Of a stretch of 64,000 nucleotides of DNA, positions 48,901-62,753 are shown piece by piece (the stretch's first letter is position 1; the number at the start of each line of letters is the position of its first letter). The notes below the pieces were generated by a model. That model saw nothing but the letters and a program-made list of their open reading frames with translations, was not told where the DNA came from and did not search any database. The DNA comes from Gorsachius magnificus. Taxonomy: Eukaryota; Chordata; Aves; Pelecaniformes; Ardeidae. The stretch is from NCBI GenBank assembly GCA_034008185.1, contig CM067085.1, positions 57,766,602 to 57,830,601 on the forward strand. The letters run 5' to 3'. Position numbers and translations under genes: made by a program.

Positions 48901-51839
48901 GCAGCCAGCAAGGGGGGCATCTTTACGTCCCTCATCACGTGCAAAATGAGCTGTGTTAAAAGGAGACTCTTCAGTGTGACCTCTCTCCATAAGCAACATT
49001 TCTTTGGTCAAGATGGAGAGAGAAACCACCTGTGGAGCATTCTATAAAGTTTGCTTTGTGTAAGAAACATTCCTGATAAATTAACTGTTTGCTGTTACTC
49101 TCTCACTGCTCCACCTCGGTTCCTTTCCCCAGACCTTACAAATTTGCCAAGCATACTCTTCACGGGGATTATTACAGACTCTGTGATTTCGTTTTCTCTC
49201 TCTTTCTTTAATGTAGAGAATTCACCATGACTGGCATTGAGTTTTCCCGGTTTGCTTTTCTCTTGCGGCCAATGGAGCACTGTGGCACATCCTGCACAGG
49301 TTCTCGCACTGGTGCCCAGACTGGGCTTAATAAATGGCCATGCACTTCCCAGCTGATGGTCCATTATCCCTTGCAATTATGCCCACATTTCCCTGAGCAG
49401 TTCATCTGAACCCTTGGTGCTGTCCTCATTTCATTCCAGCTTAGTATTTATCCTCTGATTTCATGTGACATAATCCATCGCAGTTCTTGTGCCTTCTTCC
49501 AAATCCTGGGCATTTCTCTGACTTGACTGGCTTCTCAGAGAATGTGGTTCTTTTTGATATAACCCCCCCATCCTTTTCTACCTGTCTTGTTTTAATATTT
49601 TTTATTCCAAGTCATGTCCAAAAGCACTGTGTGCCTCCCAAAACTCCACAGCTCCCATTGCTTGGCGCACGGTAGTTGCCATCAAGATTGTTCTTCTGGA
49701 CTCCCACAGGGTCTGCCCCGATGTTGCTGTCACAGTGTGTTCTCCTACCTGAGCCTCCACCAGCCCTTCGGGATGGCAAAGATGCTCTTAGCTGGGATTT
49801 CTATGGGTTCGTTTTCCTTTCAGATCCTCAGGTGTCATACCCAATTGGAGCACAATACCTCTCAGGTTCCCCCAGTACCATTGCACAGTTTGGTGCATCT
49901 GCCTGAACGAACAGAAAACTCTTGAACTTGGGAGCTGCAGAGGGACTGGCAGAGGCAGCTGCCTGTCCCTGCCCTTGGCTCTGTGCCAAAGGAGAGGCAC
50001 CGCTCCAGCACACGCCAGGCTTTTTCCTCCTGTTCCTGCTCAAGCACTTAGCTCCTGCCTCCTTCCACTACTTCATCTCCTGTTATTCCTTGCACAGTGG
50101 CCAACCAGGAGGGCCCAAGCTGCAGTTCTGAACTCTTTCATGGTTGCACAACATCTCCCCCAAGCTGCCTTTACTTGGGACGTAAAGCATTTACAGGACA
50201 AGTTCCAGCGTCAGAGGATCGAGTGCAACAGAAGTGGGCTTGTACAGTGCAGATGTCTATTCCTGTCCATTCTCACTCCCATGCAATTTTGAGTGGTGTA
50301 TAATTAGTATCAGCAGTACCCCAAACATCAACTCCTTATTCATTTCTAGATAGACCAAAACTAATAGCTTGGCATAGAAATGTGAATGTCCTAATGAAAC
50401 GCTCCTTTTTCTGTTAATCACTTGTCAGAGTCCCACAGGTGTTTTCAGTGGAGAATTTTTAAATCTGCCATGCTACTGAAACACCAACTACGCTAAACCA
50501 AAGGAATATATTCCTTGGAGACTAGAAGTTCCTAAGCCTGGTGAAGCCCAATGCTGCAGGCACTTTCTGTTCAAAATATTCAGTGTCATGAAGTGTTCGC
50601 ATTTGAATTAGAAACAATTGTAATCTGACCATCCTTCTTCTTTCTCTTTTTCACTCCACTCTTGATGAGGGAACAGGGGAATATTTTTCAATGGATGAAA
50701 CAGTATTCACACACTGGAATTATGATATCTTTTTCCCAGAAGACTGATTATAAGAACTCTATTATTCTCCCCACCACACCTATGCCTGCTCAGATGAATG
50801 TTAATTAATGCGATAGGTTACGTAAAATGAGTGGTACATTTTAGAACAGCACCTTGGTGATTACATTTATTTCCCTGACAAAAGGAAAAGAGAAAATACT
50901 TTGAAGAGTCAGAGCTGAGCGTAAGTAGGCAATTCGCAGAACCAGAATTTGGAAGTCCCTCCTGCAATGCCAGTGATTGCTACCCCATCTCTAGCTCACA
51001 GCATGAACAGTCCCACCGTGAGATACCATATCATCTTCCACACTAAAAATAAAGGTGTACGAACACTAAGTGCTCAGAAGGGTCCAGAACACCCAGAGCA
51101 GAGAATGGACAGACCATGACATGTAACCAAGCCCCATGGTCACCAGTATTTACGAGGGAGCGCAGGATCAGTGCAGGGCTGGTAGGGTGGACATGGACTT
51201 TGAGGATGAAAAAGCAGCATCATAGCAGAGGCTATCCCTGGCTGCAGAGGGATCACTAATGAAGCTTCTCAAAGACCTCTGGTCTTGGTTCCATTTAACT
51301 CAGCATTGCAACTGATGGCCCTGGCACAGAAAGAACAACCTGGGGATGGCTGAACACTGGCAGGCTGCATCCAAGGCAGACAGAAGAATCGTGATGCCCT
51401 TAAGGACTGTATAAAGTATGCACTTCAGGATTAAACAAACAAAGAAGAAGTAATTCTGCTCTAAGCACTGAATTTTGCATTTGGAAAGGCAGGAGGGATG
51501 CCCCCCAGCTCCACCATCCCCTGTACCCCGAGACCAGGAACAGCCGCTTCCAGACAGCCTTCACCAGAGCCAGGCAGTAAGAACAGAGGTTACCTGTGCT
51601 GGTACATGCAATAACCAGGAACAACCTTTTAAATTCATCATTTAAAACTGGCAGCAACTCAGATCTTTCAAGAGGGGAAGATGGAAACCAGCTGCAATTG
51701 CTGGCTCCCCGCTCTGGACAGAGCGAGCTGCTGCCAGCAGTTAAGAGCAGTGTTCCCTGCTCGGGGCAAGCTGTCACCTCTCACGGTCGAAGCTGCTTTC
51801 TTCTCCCCCTGCCCTTACACAACCGGGCTGCTCTCTAAA

Positions 51840-51935
51840 TACACAAATTTTTTTTATTATTACAAGTAAGTTATCTTTTAAAAAAAATAAATAATTTATT
51901 TAAAATTATAAATAATAATTATTATTTCTTTAAAT
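51840..51935. repeat. AT-rich low-complexity patch
   Basis: A run made almost only of A and T, including AAATAATAATTATTATTT at 51910-51927, which is an 18-base perfect palindrome of low complexity. Probably simple-repeat decay. Confidence 0.85.
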
Positions 51936-52804
51936 TCTTTTCAAGTCTCACATCTCTATTTGTCACCTGCTTAAACCAACTCATCATTCCTTTGGGGTGT
52001 CATGTGCCCTGGTTTGAGGACACTGAGCTGTCTCAACAGAATCAGACCCTTTGCCTATTACCTAACCAAATTTAATAAGACTGTAGCATAGGTGCAAGGC
52101 TGACTTAAATGTATGGGGGTTGTTGTTATTTGTTTATTTCTTTAAGAAAGGTTGTTTGAGTCAAGGTGGGTCTGGGCATCCTCTGCAGCCCCCCTCCCCT
52201 GCAACTCACCAGGCAGACCCACTTTCTCATTTTACAGCAAAGCAGGACCTATTGCAGAGTGCTTATTCTCAAGAAACCTCAGATGCTTCAAATTACTCTG
52301 AAGCAATGCAAAAAATGTTCAGTGTTTACTATTTTTTTCCAGTTCTTCTTGTCTTTTCCTTTTCTTGAATGTCTTAAGCATCTATGACAAGTATTTTTTC
52401 AAGCCTCTTCTCAATCATGGGCTTAATCCAGGAGTAAGAGATGAAAAAGAGATTTGGGTCAAGCCCTGCAAGTATTATGCTCATTCAATCAGAGCAAAAA
52501 AATCAGCATCACGGCAGAGTTCAGCTAATTCATCCATAATCAAAGCAAGGGAGGTTTTCTGAAAATTAAGTTTCAGATATATAAACTATATACAAGCAAT
52601 CCATAAAATAAACCTGAGATTCAAAGCCTCACTCAGCTTAATTGAACAAATTCAAACAACAAACACAGCTGAAGTAATCTTTTCCGTTTTACAGAAAAGC
52701 CTCAAGTAGGAAAAGAAACTACATTTTCTGCATAAATTATTGGTTGTGAATTATTCACTCACTTTCATCTTGGATCTTTTCCAGGGATTCGATTTAATTC
52801 TCAT

Positions 52805-52812
52805 TGACGTCA
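52805..52812 (+). promoter_or_regulatory. perfect CRE octamer
   Basis: TGACGTCA, the full palindromic cAMP-response element bound by CREB/ATF factors, in non-island sequence. A match this short may be chance. Confidence 0.2.
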
Positions 52813-55800
52813 AAGAGAGCCTTTCCGTCTCCTTGAATGAGAGCCAGCTCTGGCCTCCCCCCCAATAAAAGGAGTTGTGAAGAGCAATGCTCGCAGTTCA
52901 ATCATTGAAGCCAAATCTGGAGCCTGGCAGGGGCAGCAGGTTTGGTGTAAGGGGAACCCTACATGCTGCTGCTATTTGTCTTCAGGTTTCCTGGAAAGAA
53001 AATCCTTTTTGACTAAACCAGCCCTATTTGGAGATATTTTCACTGGCTTCCAAGAAAATTGTAGGGTTTAGGTAGAAGCATTCCTTTTTTAATCACTCAC
53101 TGTTATATTACCTGTGCCACCTATACGCTCTGAAATTTAGAAAACAGATTTGTTGTCTTGTGTCTTACCCTTTGCTTGGGGAGTCTTGAAGGATGACAGT
53201 GCATGCCCTTGCTGAACTCTTCATGCCAGCTATTCCCTCCCAGTGGGGATGATGCTCTGTGCATTAGTTAACAGCACCGAAGTCACACCCAAGGATTTAT
53301 TTAGCATCCCATTTTTAGACCACGCTTTGGTCTATGCTGCTTGGCTCTGCTTTTGAAAAGCTCTCAGACACCCTTAGCAAAGGTGCTGGCAAAGCTTGAA
53401 GGAGCAATGGCATCAGCCTGGCAGAGGGCTTGCTCCTGCCCAGCTGCTGCGTGCAACCTGAAGGCACCTGCATGGTTTTCCTGTACCCAGAGAACACAAG
53501 AGCTACACAAAATCCAGAAGCTGTTATGCATTTTTACTTATCTCTTGCTCTGACATAGCTCTTGGATCCTGACTTGTGTAAACAAAACCAGGGAGCTCCA
53601 GTGTTTAACTGGGGTTTAGGAAACACACCTGGCACAATTCAGAGTGAGATCTTCTTGCCCCCAGTGCCCCAATGCAGCCTCAGCCTCTTATACACAATTT
53701 CAGAATATAATACTCCACAGACACATACAACTCTTGATTGGGGAAATGCAGATGCATGCACACACACCCTTGTGCATCTGGACACAGAAAAAGTTGGAGA
53801 ACTCTAAATCTACCTGGCAGCACTGGTTCCAGTTATCCACAGTGTCTAGAGCCAAACACACCCCATAAAATATCTCGGCACCTTTGGGAGGATGTTACTC
53901 ATTTCAGTGACTGACACGGGCTTAGGAGCCAGGTTTGGGTCCACAAGCCTGGGATGGTGGGCTGCCACGCTTTGCCAGCCTCGTGAGGCAATCGGCAGTC
54001 ATTGCCACCTGATAGTTCCCCCCGTGATTTAGGTCTGTTCATCGAGGGCTTTTTCCCCTGCAAACACAGGAATTGATCCATGTCTTGAGGCTAATGCAAT
54101 GAGCCAGCTTCAGCAGAAGGGAATCCACTTGTTGCAGCACCATTTCTAATTGGCTCTCAGTGTCCCAAAATTACCCCTGGGCAAGCAAAAAATCCTAATA
54201 GTCCAACTGGATAAATTAAAAGCAACACCTTGGAGGCCTGTGGGCAGAGTTTGAGCAGTCTGCATGTAATTAACCTTAAACTGAGCTGTGGGAGATATTG
54301 AACCCAATCGAGCCCAAGTGTTTCAGCTGTTACGCTGTTAGCATCTTCAGCAGTCACATCAATACCCTGCATTGCTGCCGGGCTTTGCTTCAGGGTCTCA
54401 TCTCTCCTCAGTATTTCATGAGACTGAATGTCCAAGCTGGAATTATATTTTCTCATATTTGTTTCTTCCTCCAGCTCAGTCCTACCACTGCAGCACCCCT
54501 CCAGAGCCTTGGCACCCAGGGCCATGTGCCCTAGCAGTGGGAGGTGCTTTCTTATTTGCATTTGTGTATTTTTTTAGCTATTTCTTTTTCTGTCTTTATC
54601 AGCTCCGGCTCTCATGCCTCTAAGAGTGCTCTTCTGCACTGTTATTTACAGTCACAAGGAGCAGCAGAAAAAGTAAAGGAAGCAATTTTCACTTACTAAT
54701 AACTTTTCCCCGTCATGGACATAAGCCTTGATTCCTTTTTGAAGAGTAGGGGCCAAATTATTGGTTGACATAGGATCGCAAAACTCTACGGACTTCAGAG
54801 AAGTTGCAGCAATTCACACCAGCTGAAAATCCACCTAGAAATCTTTGTAGCTAATTTGGTGAAAAGCAGAGGTTTCAGCAAGTGAGAAATGGCAGATGTT
54901 GCAGACCAAAATTGTTATTGCTCTTTAATACTGTTGGCTACCAACTCACAGCTTTCTGCTTTGAGTCCTCACGCGCTGTAAGAAACCATCTGAAATCGGT
55001 GTCTTTTTGAACCCCCCTGGGTGCTCTCTGCCTGCTGCATGCAACCGCCTCGGTGCACGGTACTGCACAGTGGGACTGCCGCAGCCCCACCACGGCAGTG
55101 GCGCTGGGGCTGTATCTGGTGTCACACAGAGACTGAAGCCGTCTGTCCCAGGGCACCAGCACCAGCAGCCCCAGCCCCCAAGCCCAGCTCAGCCGTGCCC
55201 TCATGGCCAAGCAGAGGCAGGGATGGGAGCAGAGCGATGCTGCCATGGTGAGGCCACCCCAAAGTCCCCCCTCTGCTTGCAGTAGCTGCCCAAGCTCACC
55301 CGGAGCCAGCAGGGCAATTGCAGTCATGGTCAGTGCTGCCGGCAGCACTGTGTGGAGCAGAGATCTCGCCTCCCAGCTCAGTCCCCTGGCTGGCTCCACA
55401 GCCAATGCTGTGCCCTAACTAATCCTGAGAGAACACCGTCTTTATTGTAAACTGTCTTTCTTCTGAACTCTGTTGACAAGCAGTTAACATGCAACTCTTC
55501 CACACCCTTTTTCAAATCCACACTTTAAGGTTTGTCTTTGAACGTGTTTTTCACCAAGAGTAATAGCCAGATCTCTTCAGGCAGAATAACAGTGCCTGGG
55601 ATGTGTGGATGTCGAAGCTGTAAATAAATAAAAATGGCATATATCTAATGAAAGGAATGAGGGATTTTGGGCATAGGTATGTCTTTAATTTGTGGTTATA
55701 ACTGCTGGAGCATGGCGTTCGCAAAACATCATCAGGCTGCAGCATGCAATCTGCAATGTTCAAGTGCTCAGACAATTTAAACCTGAAATTAAGAAGTTTC

Positions 55801-57839
55801 AAACTCTGTTCACTAACACTGCCATGTCAACAGCCATTGCTTCTTTCTGATTGCACCACAAATCTGGAGAAAATTAGAAGTAAAATACATAATTCCTTTC
55901 TTCCACAAACTTGAAACACTTAATGGGTGGCAATCTCTCTGGTGAAGTCCATGACTCTCGCTCCCTGCCAAGGGAAGTCACTGGTCATCCAGCTTTTGGC
56001 AGTCAGCTCTCCTCTACAGGCATCATCTGAATTCTCCAGGGTTTTATAGCTGGAACTGCAGTTTTCAAACACAATGTTAGCTCTAGGAAAATGTTCTGTG
56101 GATTTGTATTGTGAACATGTTTCTAAGGAAAGTGTTAAGAACCTACCTAAACCATTCCTTAGCTTTGTCATGGTCCTCAAAACACCTTGTAAACTATTCA
56201 CATTAATCCTGAAGTTTCATTACATTTTGCTGGGCACCTGGGACCTGGAAGAGGTACACCATTTCCATTCCCTCGGGTGGCTCAGAAAAGCCCTAGGTGA
56301 GCAGGGACCCCAGGCTGGGGGATGACGCATGACCCGATGTGCTGCATGCTGCTGGGGGACTTGCTTCACAGTCATACGCTTCTTCAGGGAATTTTCTAGC
56401 AAGCATAAAGCATACCTTCTTTCCCAATTTCATAAACAAACTAAATCAAACAAATCCATACTTTGTTCGTTATGTCTGGCTGTATCTTAGAGTGAGTAAC
56501 CTCTAAGACAACTAGAAAATAATCCACTAGTAGAGGACATGATTACATGTAACAGAGGATCTGATCTCCTTGCTTTAAACACATACCTACACACGAGCAC
56601 CCAGAAAAGCTCAAAGTGATAGTTTTTATCTCAATAGTAGGGATACAAAGAAGAGGATAAAGAAGCACAAGTTTCTTTTCCCTTTCTGTGCTTAACCTGC
56701 TGAGCAGAAGCAGCAAAGGTACTGGCACTTCGAGAAGTGTTGGGGTCACCAGGAGCTTTGAGGGCTCCTCAGCTCTCCCCTGAGCAACTCTGCAGTGGGC
56801 AGCTTCGTAGCATCCAGCTCCACTTGCTAATGTCACTGATATCTGACTGTGTAGCCTTGGTATCTTTACAGTTTAAGTAAAAAAGACAATGCATGAGTGA
56901 GAGCTTTGCACTTAACGCATCATTTCCTGGCGCACATCAGACCTCACGACTGTGAGGACATGACGCTTACTTAGCACAAGCATTTGGGGCTGGTGGAAAG
57001 CAGATCAGACTCTGTCGTGGTTCACGCCTTGCCAAGAGGTTGCATGCTCTGTCCTTAATTACGCAGCCTGCAGAGCCCCAGCAGAGGCTGGGGGTGGGAA
57101 GGTGGAAAGGCGGGAAAGACGCAGGTCCTGTGCCTCTGCACTTGTCATGGTGCATGAGTCACATCAGCCTCTTCTAGGGACCAAGCTGAGTTTCCATGGC
57201 TGGCAGCTAGAAATAAATGCCTTTTTAACTGACAAACTAAACAAATGCACGCAGCTGTTATTTGGGACAAATGTGGACCTGCAGTATTGCCCTGCAAAGC
57301 CCACTCCGGTATTCAAAGTACATCGAGAAATAACTCCAGAAACCATAATTCTGAGTTTCTGTCGTCATTTCTTATTACAAAGAATTCAAACCACTTCAAA
57401 ACTACTGGCAGGGAACTGCTAAGACTGATGACTCACCAGCAGCCGCTCAGCAGTCAAGCTGTTTGTCTGGGAGGTGAGAGGCTGTTCAAGTCCGTCCTGA
57501 ACTGAGAGCTTCAGCATCCAGCCCAGGAAAGCACTGTGCCCATCAGCTACCGGCTCAGCCCATCCAGCAGACATCAGCCTCACACACGCCGTGATCGCCA
57601 TCCCGAGGCGGGATGGCTTGCAAGCCCAGACCTCTGGAGTGATGGAGCTGAAGCAGCCGCTCACCGTGAGTGGGTCCCAAAGACTCTCGCAAGCCTTTCG
57701 TTCCTGGGCCAGGGCAGAATGAGAAGAGCCAGGTTGCACACTCCAAAATGATGGTCCAGCCTGCACCGTGGTTTATTTTAAACAAATGTTTCAATATGAA
57801 CCCTGCTGTAAAACAGAGCAGCTGGATTTGCACAGAGCA

Positions 57840-58200
57840 GAACATTAAAATATAAACGTCTTGCTGTGGAGGCCTGAAATAATTAAATAGAGCTTAATGC
57901 CTAACATGTATTAGCTAAGAGAGGGAGCGCAGAGCCTTCATCTCACAATGCACCAGGTCAAATTCCAGCTTTCCATAGAAAGACAAAGTTCCTTTACTTC
58001 ATTTTTCTGAGTAACGATCAATAAGTCTATTATTATCCGGCCAAAGGGAAGGCTGACAAGTCAGGCTTAGAAACATTGACATTCTTGCTTCAAAATAAGG
58101 GAACTGCCAATTTAACCCCATGGAAATATTGATGCTTGCAAAAAAAGCACATATTTATTCTGTCTCATTTTGTGAAAATGTAATTACTGTGAGATGGTAA
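57840..58200. promoter_or_regulatory. candidate conserved AT-rich block
   Basis: Non-repetitive AT-rich DNA with TAATTA near 57880, several AATT cores and isolated CpGs (near 57928, 58014 and 58039). No plausible coding frame. Judged from texture only. Confidence 0.2.
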
Positions 58201-59759
58201 TGCCAGGCTGAACAGAGGAAAGCAGGCAGACGCTTTGTACTGACCCACACAGCAATCTCAGAAACATCATCAAATGGCCAGAAGTCAGGCATTCAGTCTG
58301 CCCCGGGGAAAAAAATTAAGTGCTGTTGTGTGGTTGGTGCAGCTTTTGCCTTAGTCTAATACCTTAATCTTCTTTTCTGAAGTCCAGTTCCTAATTTTTA
58401 ATTATGTTTCCATTTTTTGCCCTGATTTTCTCTGCCCCAGTCTTGCCGAAGAGCCTCTTCATTGGGAGCGTTTGAGCTGTGGTTTCAGCAGTGGTGAGGC
58501 TTGGGAGGAGCGTGGCAGAGGGCAGCAGCTCTCCTCCCATGACTGCTGTTGTGCCGGGGAAAGCACCGTCAGACCCTTCAGCTGTGCTGTCCCTTGGCCT
58601 CTCTGGCTCAAACTCGTCTTCCCTCTCTGTACAAATAAAAGGTGTTTCTTATGTAGAACATCAGCAGGTCTCTCACACCTGCTGCTTTCCACAGTTGTTC
58701 ATGGCATCTCAACCACCCCAGCTCGCTGCCCATGCGTGCCTTGACATTGTTAGCCCCTCTGTTCTTCAGAACTGAATCTGCAATAAGAAAGAGCAACCTT
58801 AGCATTGAAGCATTAAACTGACTCCAGTCCATTCACAATACTGCTGTTTACAAGAGTGGAAATACAAATCCAAATAAACAAATAAAGGAAGAAACCCAAA
58901 CAAGCAATTCTCTGGGTAGAAGGACTGATGCTTGGTTTCCCCTGGGCTGGTCCCACACAAACCAAGCTGCAGCTGCAGCTCCACTGGGGTCTGGGGCAAT
59001 GAGGGTCCCCTCCACAGCTGCTTCTTCAGAGCCCCTGAAACAGCTTCTCTTTCAAGAAACTGGTAAAAACAAAATAACCTGTGTCTTCCTTGATACGTTT
59101 GTCCAGGTAAGAGAGGGAAAATCAGAAAATCCCACAGGCAGCATGGTAAGAGGGCACTGTACCATATATAGCCATAGATCATACATAACAGCCAGTATCA
59201 TATATAGCCCCACACATTCATGGCAGAACACTTGCAGCCCTGTGTGACATGGACTCGCTGCCTCTGTGTAACTGTTAGGGGACTGCTAACAGCAGGGTCA
59301 TTTCTGTCCCTGCACGGTGCTGGCGGAGGAGTAGCCGCAGGTGTTCTGCTCCTGCCCTGCTCCACCTGGGGCTGGCAGCAGGGACCAGCCCCACCAGCAG
59401 CAGCTCTGCACACAGCCCTCAGCACCAGCATCTCATGGGATGCAAGTGTCTCAGCCACCATCAGAAGCAGACTTGCCCTTTAGCACAAAGGGTGGGCACA
59501 GTCCTCCACGCTCTGACACCGGCTTTGTATGCTCACACAAAAATTCATATTGGCACCAGTTGTTGCAGCAGAGAAAGGAGTCAGGCGGGTGCACAGGCAG
59601 CTCCCAACTGCATCCCTCTGCCAGGGAGACAAGCAAAACCAGGCAGGTTGTGACTAGGTGGCCCTGAACCCGCTCTTGGTTCCCACAGAAGCCAGCGGGC
59701 AGCTGGGGAACTGCAAGGCTCCTCCATGGTGGGACCGGAGCATCCGGCACAACATGAGT

Positions 59760-60060
59760 GATGGAGCACCTTCTTCGCCAATTAATGCTTATTAACTATC
59801 TTCACTATGGGCTTTTCAGGCTGCACAGTATTCCTTTTTTGAGTTTTATTAATGATGAAAGACCAACACGTAGGCTATTTTTAGTATACAGAATATATAG
59901 TATGTTTCCATCTCTCTATAGAGTAAATTAAGTATTTGATGACAAACTCACCAATTAAGTGGGAGCAACTCAATTGACTTCAATGGACTTCCACTGACTT
60001 ACTCCTGCTAATTCCATTAAGCAGGCTTTAGATGACATTTATATAGACAGACTTCGGCCT
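59760..60060. promoter_or_regulatory. candidate conserved AT-rich block
   Basis: Begins with an AATTAATGCTTATTAA homeodomain-rich stretch and holds a MEF2-like CTATTTTTAG at 59876-59885. It also contains a 'ttgacttcaatggacttccactgac' string broken by short repeats, which may be an ancient amniote repeat remnant. Function and age are unknown. Confidence 0.2.
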
Positions 60061-61364
60061 CCCTCCCTTAGTCTGAATATATAAGTAGTCCCAAGAAGCC
60101 AGTGGATCATTTTGGGTGGAAAATACTGCCAGCCTTCTCTCCTAAGCAAACTTGGCACCTTATAAAAGCCATGGCCGTGTTGGAGGGTTCAAGTGTAGCA
60201 GTCAGGTGTACCTCTTATTTTAAACAGATTGTTTAACAGTAGAACATATGAACTTTGAGCTAATGATCTTTTTCTTAAAAAACAAAAAAAAGATGGGAAT
60301 ACAGCTAATGCATTTTGAAGTAGACCTTTCAAGACATAATGCTGAAACAATAGAAGTCATAAGTTATTTTAACTTTAAAACTAATTACCCCTGCTAGCGA
60401 GGGTGGCTGTGTGAGGCAGCGTCCCAACGTGGGGTGCCTGGGTATGTGGAGCAAGTATTTCTCATGAACTGAGCATCCCACAGACCAGACAGTCCAACTT
60501 GAACCCACGCGGCATACAAGGTGTGTTCAAGGTCAATTTAATCTCTTAGCAGTTTTGCATCCCTGAGACCAAGAGCAAAGAAGCAAATCCATGGCCAGGC
60601 ACAGCGGCTGCTAGCAGCCCAGCGAATGAACCAGCCGGCCATGCCGCTGGCTGGGGACACTGGCACTGGCTGCCTGGGCTTGCTGGAGTTTGCTTCCACT
60701 GGTCTGAAATCACAGTGTGGGCTCCTGCTGTCCCCACTCTGAAAATCCACGAAGGCTTTAGTGCTCACACAATGGCGTGTGAAAGGTGTCACTGCTGCAG
60801 TGAGTATCTCTCATGAACCTTAGAGGAACTATTGCTCTAGAAAAAAAATTGAACTTTTTCACCCCATAAGCTTAATTTAACATATTTCACAGTTGGATAG
60901 TGTCGGTTCATGGTTATGCTCACATTGGCTTCACGGTCTACCTTCTGCCAAGCCTCCTCTGCCTGCACACCAAACACCCCACTCTAACAGCACACATCAT
61001 CCCGCTTGAGCAGCAAAGCTATTCAGAGTTTGTTCCTCAAAGGCTAATAAAATATCTACGCCATTCATGGAGCGAGTGGCCGTGCATGCAGAGCTGGGTG
61101 GGATGCCTCAGCTGAGCCGCTTGGCGCAGCCACATCCAAACTGAAGTGCGATGGATTTCCATGGAGGCCATTTTCAGCTGGCCTGCTGCCTGCAGGAGTT
61201 CCTCACTCCTGAGATGAATTTTCTCCTTAAAATGAGAAGTGGAAGAGAAGAGACCTGAATAGTAAATGCATACTGAAGTCTGTAAAGAAAGCTTTCAGCC
61301 TCACGTGATGGGGAAAGTAAAGCTGTCCATTACCAATTATAAACCACTTACAGCAGAAATAAAA

Positions 61365-61391
61365 TCAGATCACAGAAAAATCAGATCACAG
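61365..61391 (+). repeat. 16-bp period tandem duplication
   Basis: tcagatcacag occurs at 61365-61375 and again at 61381-61391, with A-rich spacers. A minor local duplication in unique sequence. Confidence 0.75.
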
Positions 61392-62428
61392 AAGAAAAAT
61401 TCAGCTTTTCTAGCTGTATCCAGCCAACACAGTAATGGGGCATTAGAATGAATGAACTAATTTTATTGCTCTTCTGTAATACCGGTTCAAACAATGGACC
61501 ATGGAGAGCAGAATCTGAAGGTCAGCGCAGACAGCACTGGACTCTGCAGTCAGCTACAGCAATTTGGAAGAATTCAGTAGAGCCCCAAAGCCTGCAAGTA
61601 TTTCCACGAAGAGCAGCAAGCCCACGCTGACCAGCCTGTGGGCATTGCAATCCGCCGGCACACAAATATCAGAAATCAGAACAATTATGAGTAGCAGGAA
61701 GCAAAGGTTTCCATGGCCTGCCCGCAGACACGGGCAGAGCCTGGGAACTGCCCCCAGGTGCAGCGGGTCCCGGCAGCACCACTCCTAATTACTAGCAACT
61801 TCATTTGCCATTAACACCAGCTCGAATTTAGGGCAAGCAAAATACCTGGCCAATTTAACTCTAAACCTGGCATCATTCAAATGAAAAATCATTTGAAAGA
61901 AGTTCCGCTGTTATTAATAACTTTTTTAGCATATTGAAGTGGAAACCGTGGAGACGTGCTGTTACCACAGAAACTGGAGGCACTGGCAGGGGCTGGAGGT
62001 GAGATTATCCCAAGCACAGGCACGGCCTCAGACAGCTTTGCTGAGAGACCTGAGATGAAGAGCTGGCCTAAAAGCAATTTACCTTTACCTTTTATATTAA
62101 TAAACAAAAATATATTATCATCAGTCAAAACAGGGAGGTGAAGAAGGTGGAATTATATGCTACCTACACTGAAAAAAGCCTTAAATGTTCTTATTATCTA
62201 TTTAAATAGAGATTACAGCTTCCAGCATCTCCAGTCTGAAAAAGGCTGTGGGCTGCAGCTGGTGTCAGCGACAGCTATGGAGCTGCACATAAATGCACTG
62301 CTGGGAAAGCAAGCCCAGTCCCTGGCCCAGCGGTCAGAGGGATGAGAAGAACGGGGTGCCAGGACCCCCACCCTTGGGGAGTCAGGGGGCATTGTCCAGC
62401 TCTTCCTTCCTCTTTTATTGCCATTTTT

Positions 62429-62457
62429 ATAGATCTGAGGCAGTGCTTCAGATCTAT
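62429..62457. repeat. inverted repeat, hairpin
   Basis: ATAGATCTGA at 62429-62438 is the exact reverse complement of TCAGATCTAT at 62448-62457, with a 9-base loop. It could fold in RNA of either strand. Confidence 0.85.
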
Positions 62458-62721
62458 GACAGGAAGCATAATAAAAAGTTTTAAAATTCCTTCCATGGTA
62501 TTGTGGTCTTGCTTTGCTCCTCATCATCCAGCTGTGCAATCCCCTGTGTATTGGATTCAAGCAGCTCCCAGTCTCTGTAGTCAAATACTTCAAAGGAAAG
62601 GGCAAGGTGGTCACCTTCAGCAAGGATGCTAAGGGAGTAAACATGTGAGTGTACCAGATAGAAACAGCAGGTGTTATTGTCTGTTTGTGAGGATAAGCAT
62701 CTTACTGATTTCATTTTTAAC

Positions 62722-62753
62722 GCTTTAGTTATCCTGTGCTTTAGTTATCCTGT
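62722..62753 (+). repeat. perfect 16-bp tandem duplication
   Basis: gctttagttatcctgt is repeated twice without a mismatch, then a partial third unit 'gcttcat' follows. The perfect identity suggests a recent slippage event, probably variable between individuals. Confidence 0.92.

Noticed and set aside
54938..55405. 155-codon minus-strand frame with hydrophobic stretches
   Set aside because: Lies in a local GC-rich patch, overlaps open plus-strand frames, and shows no recognisable domain or splice framework.
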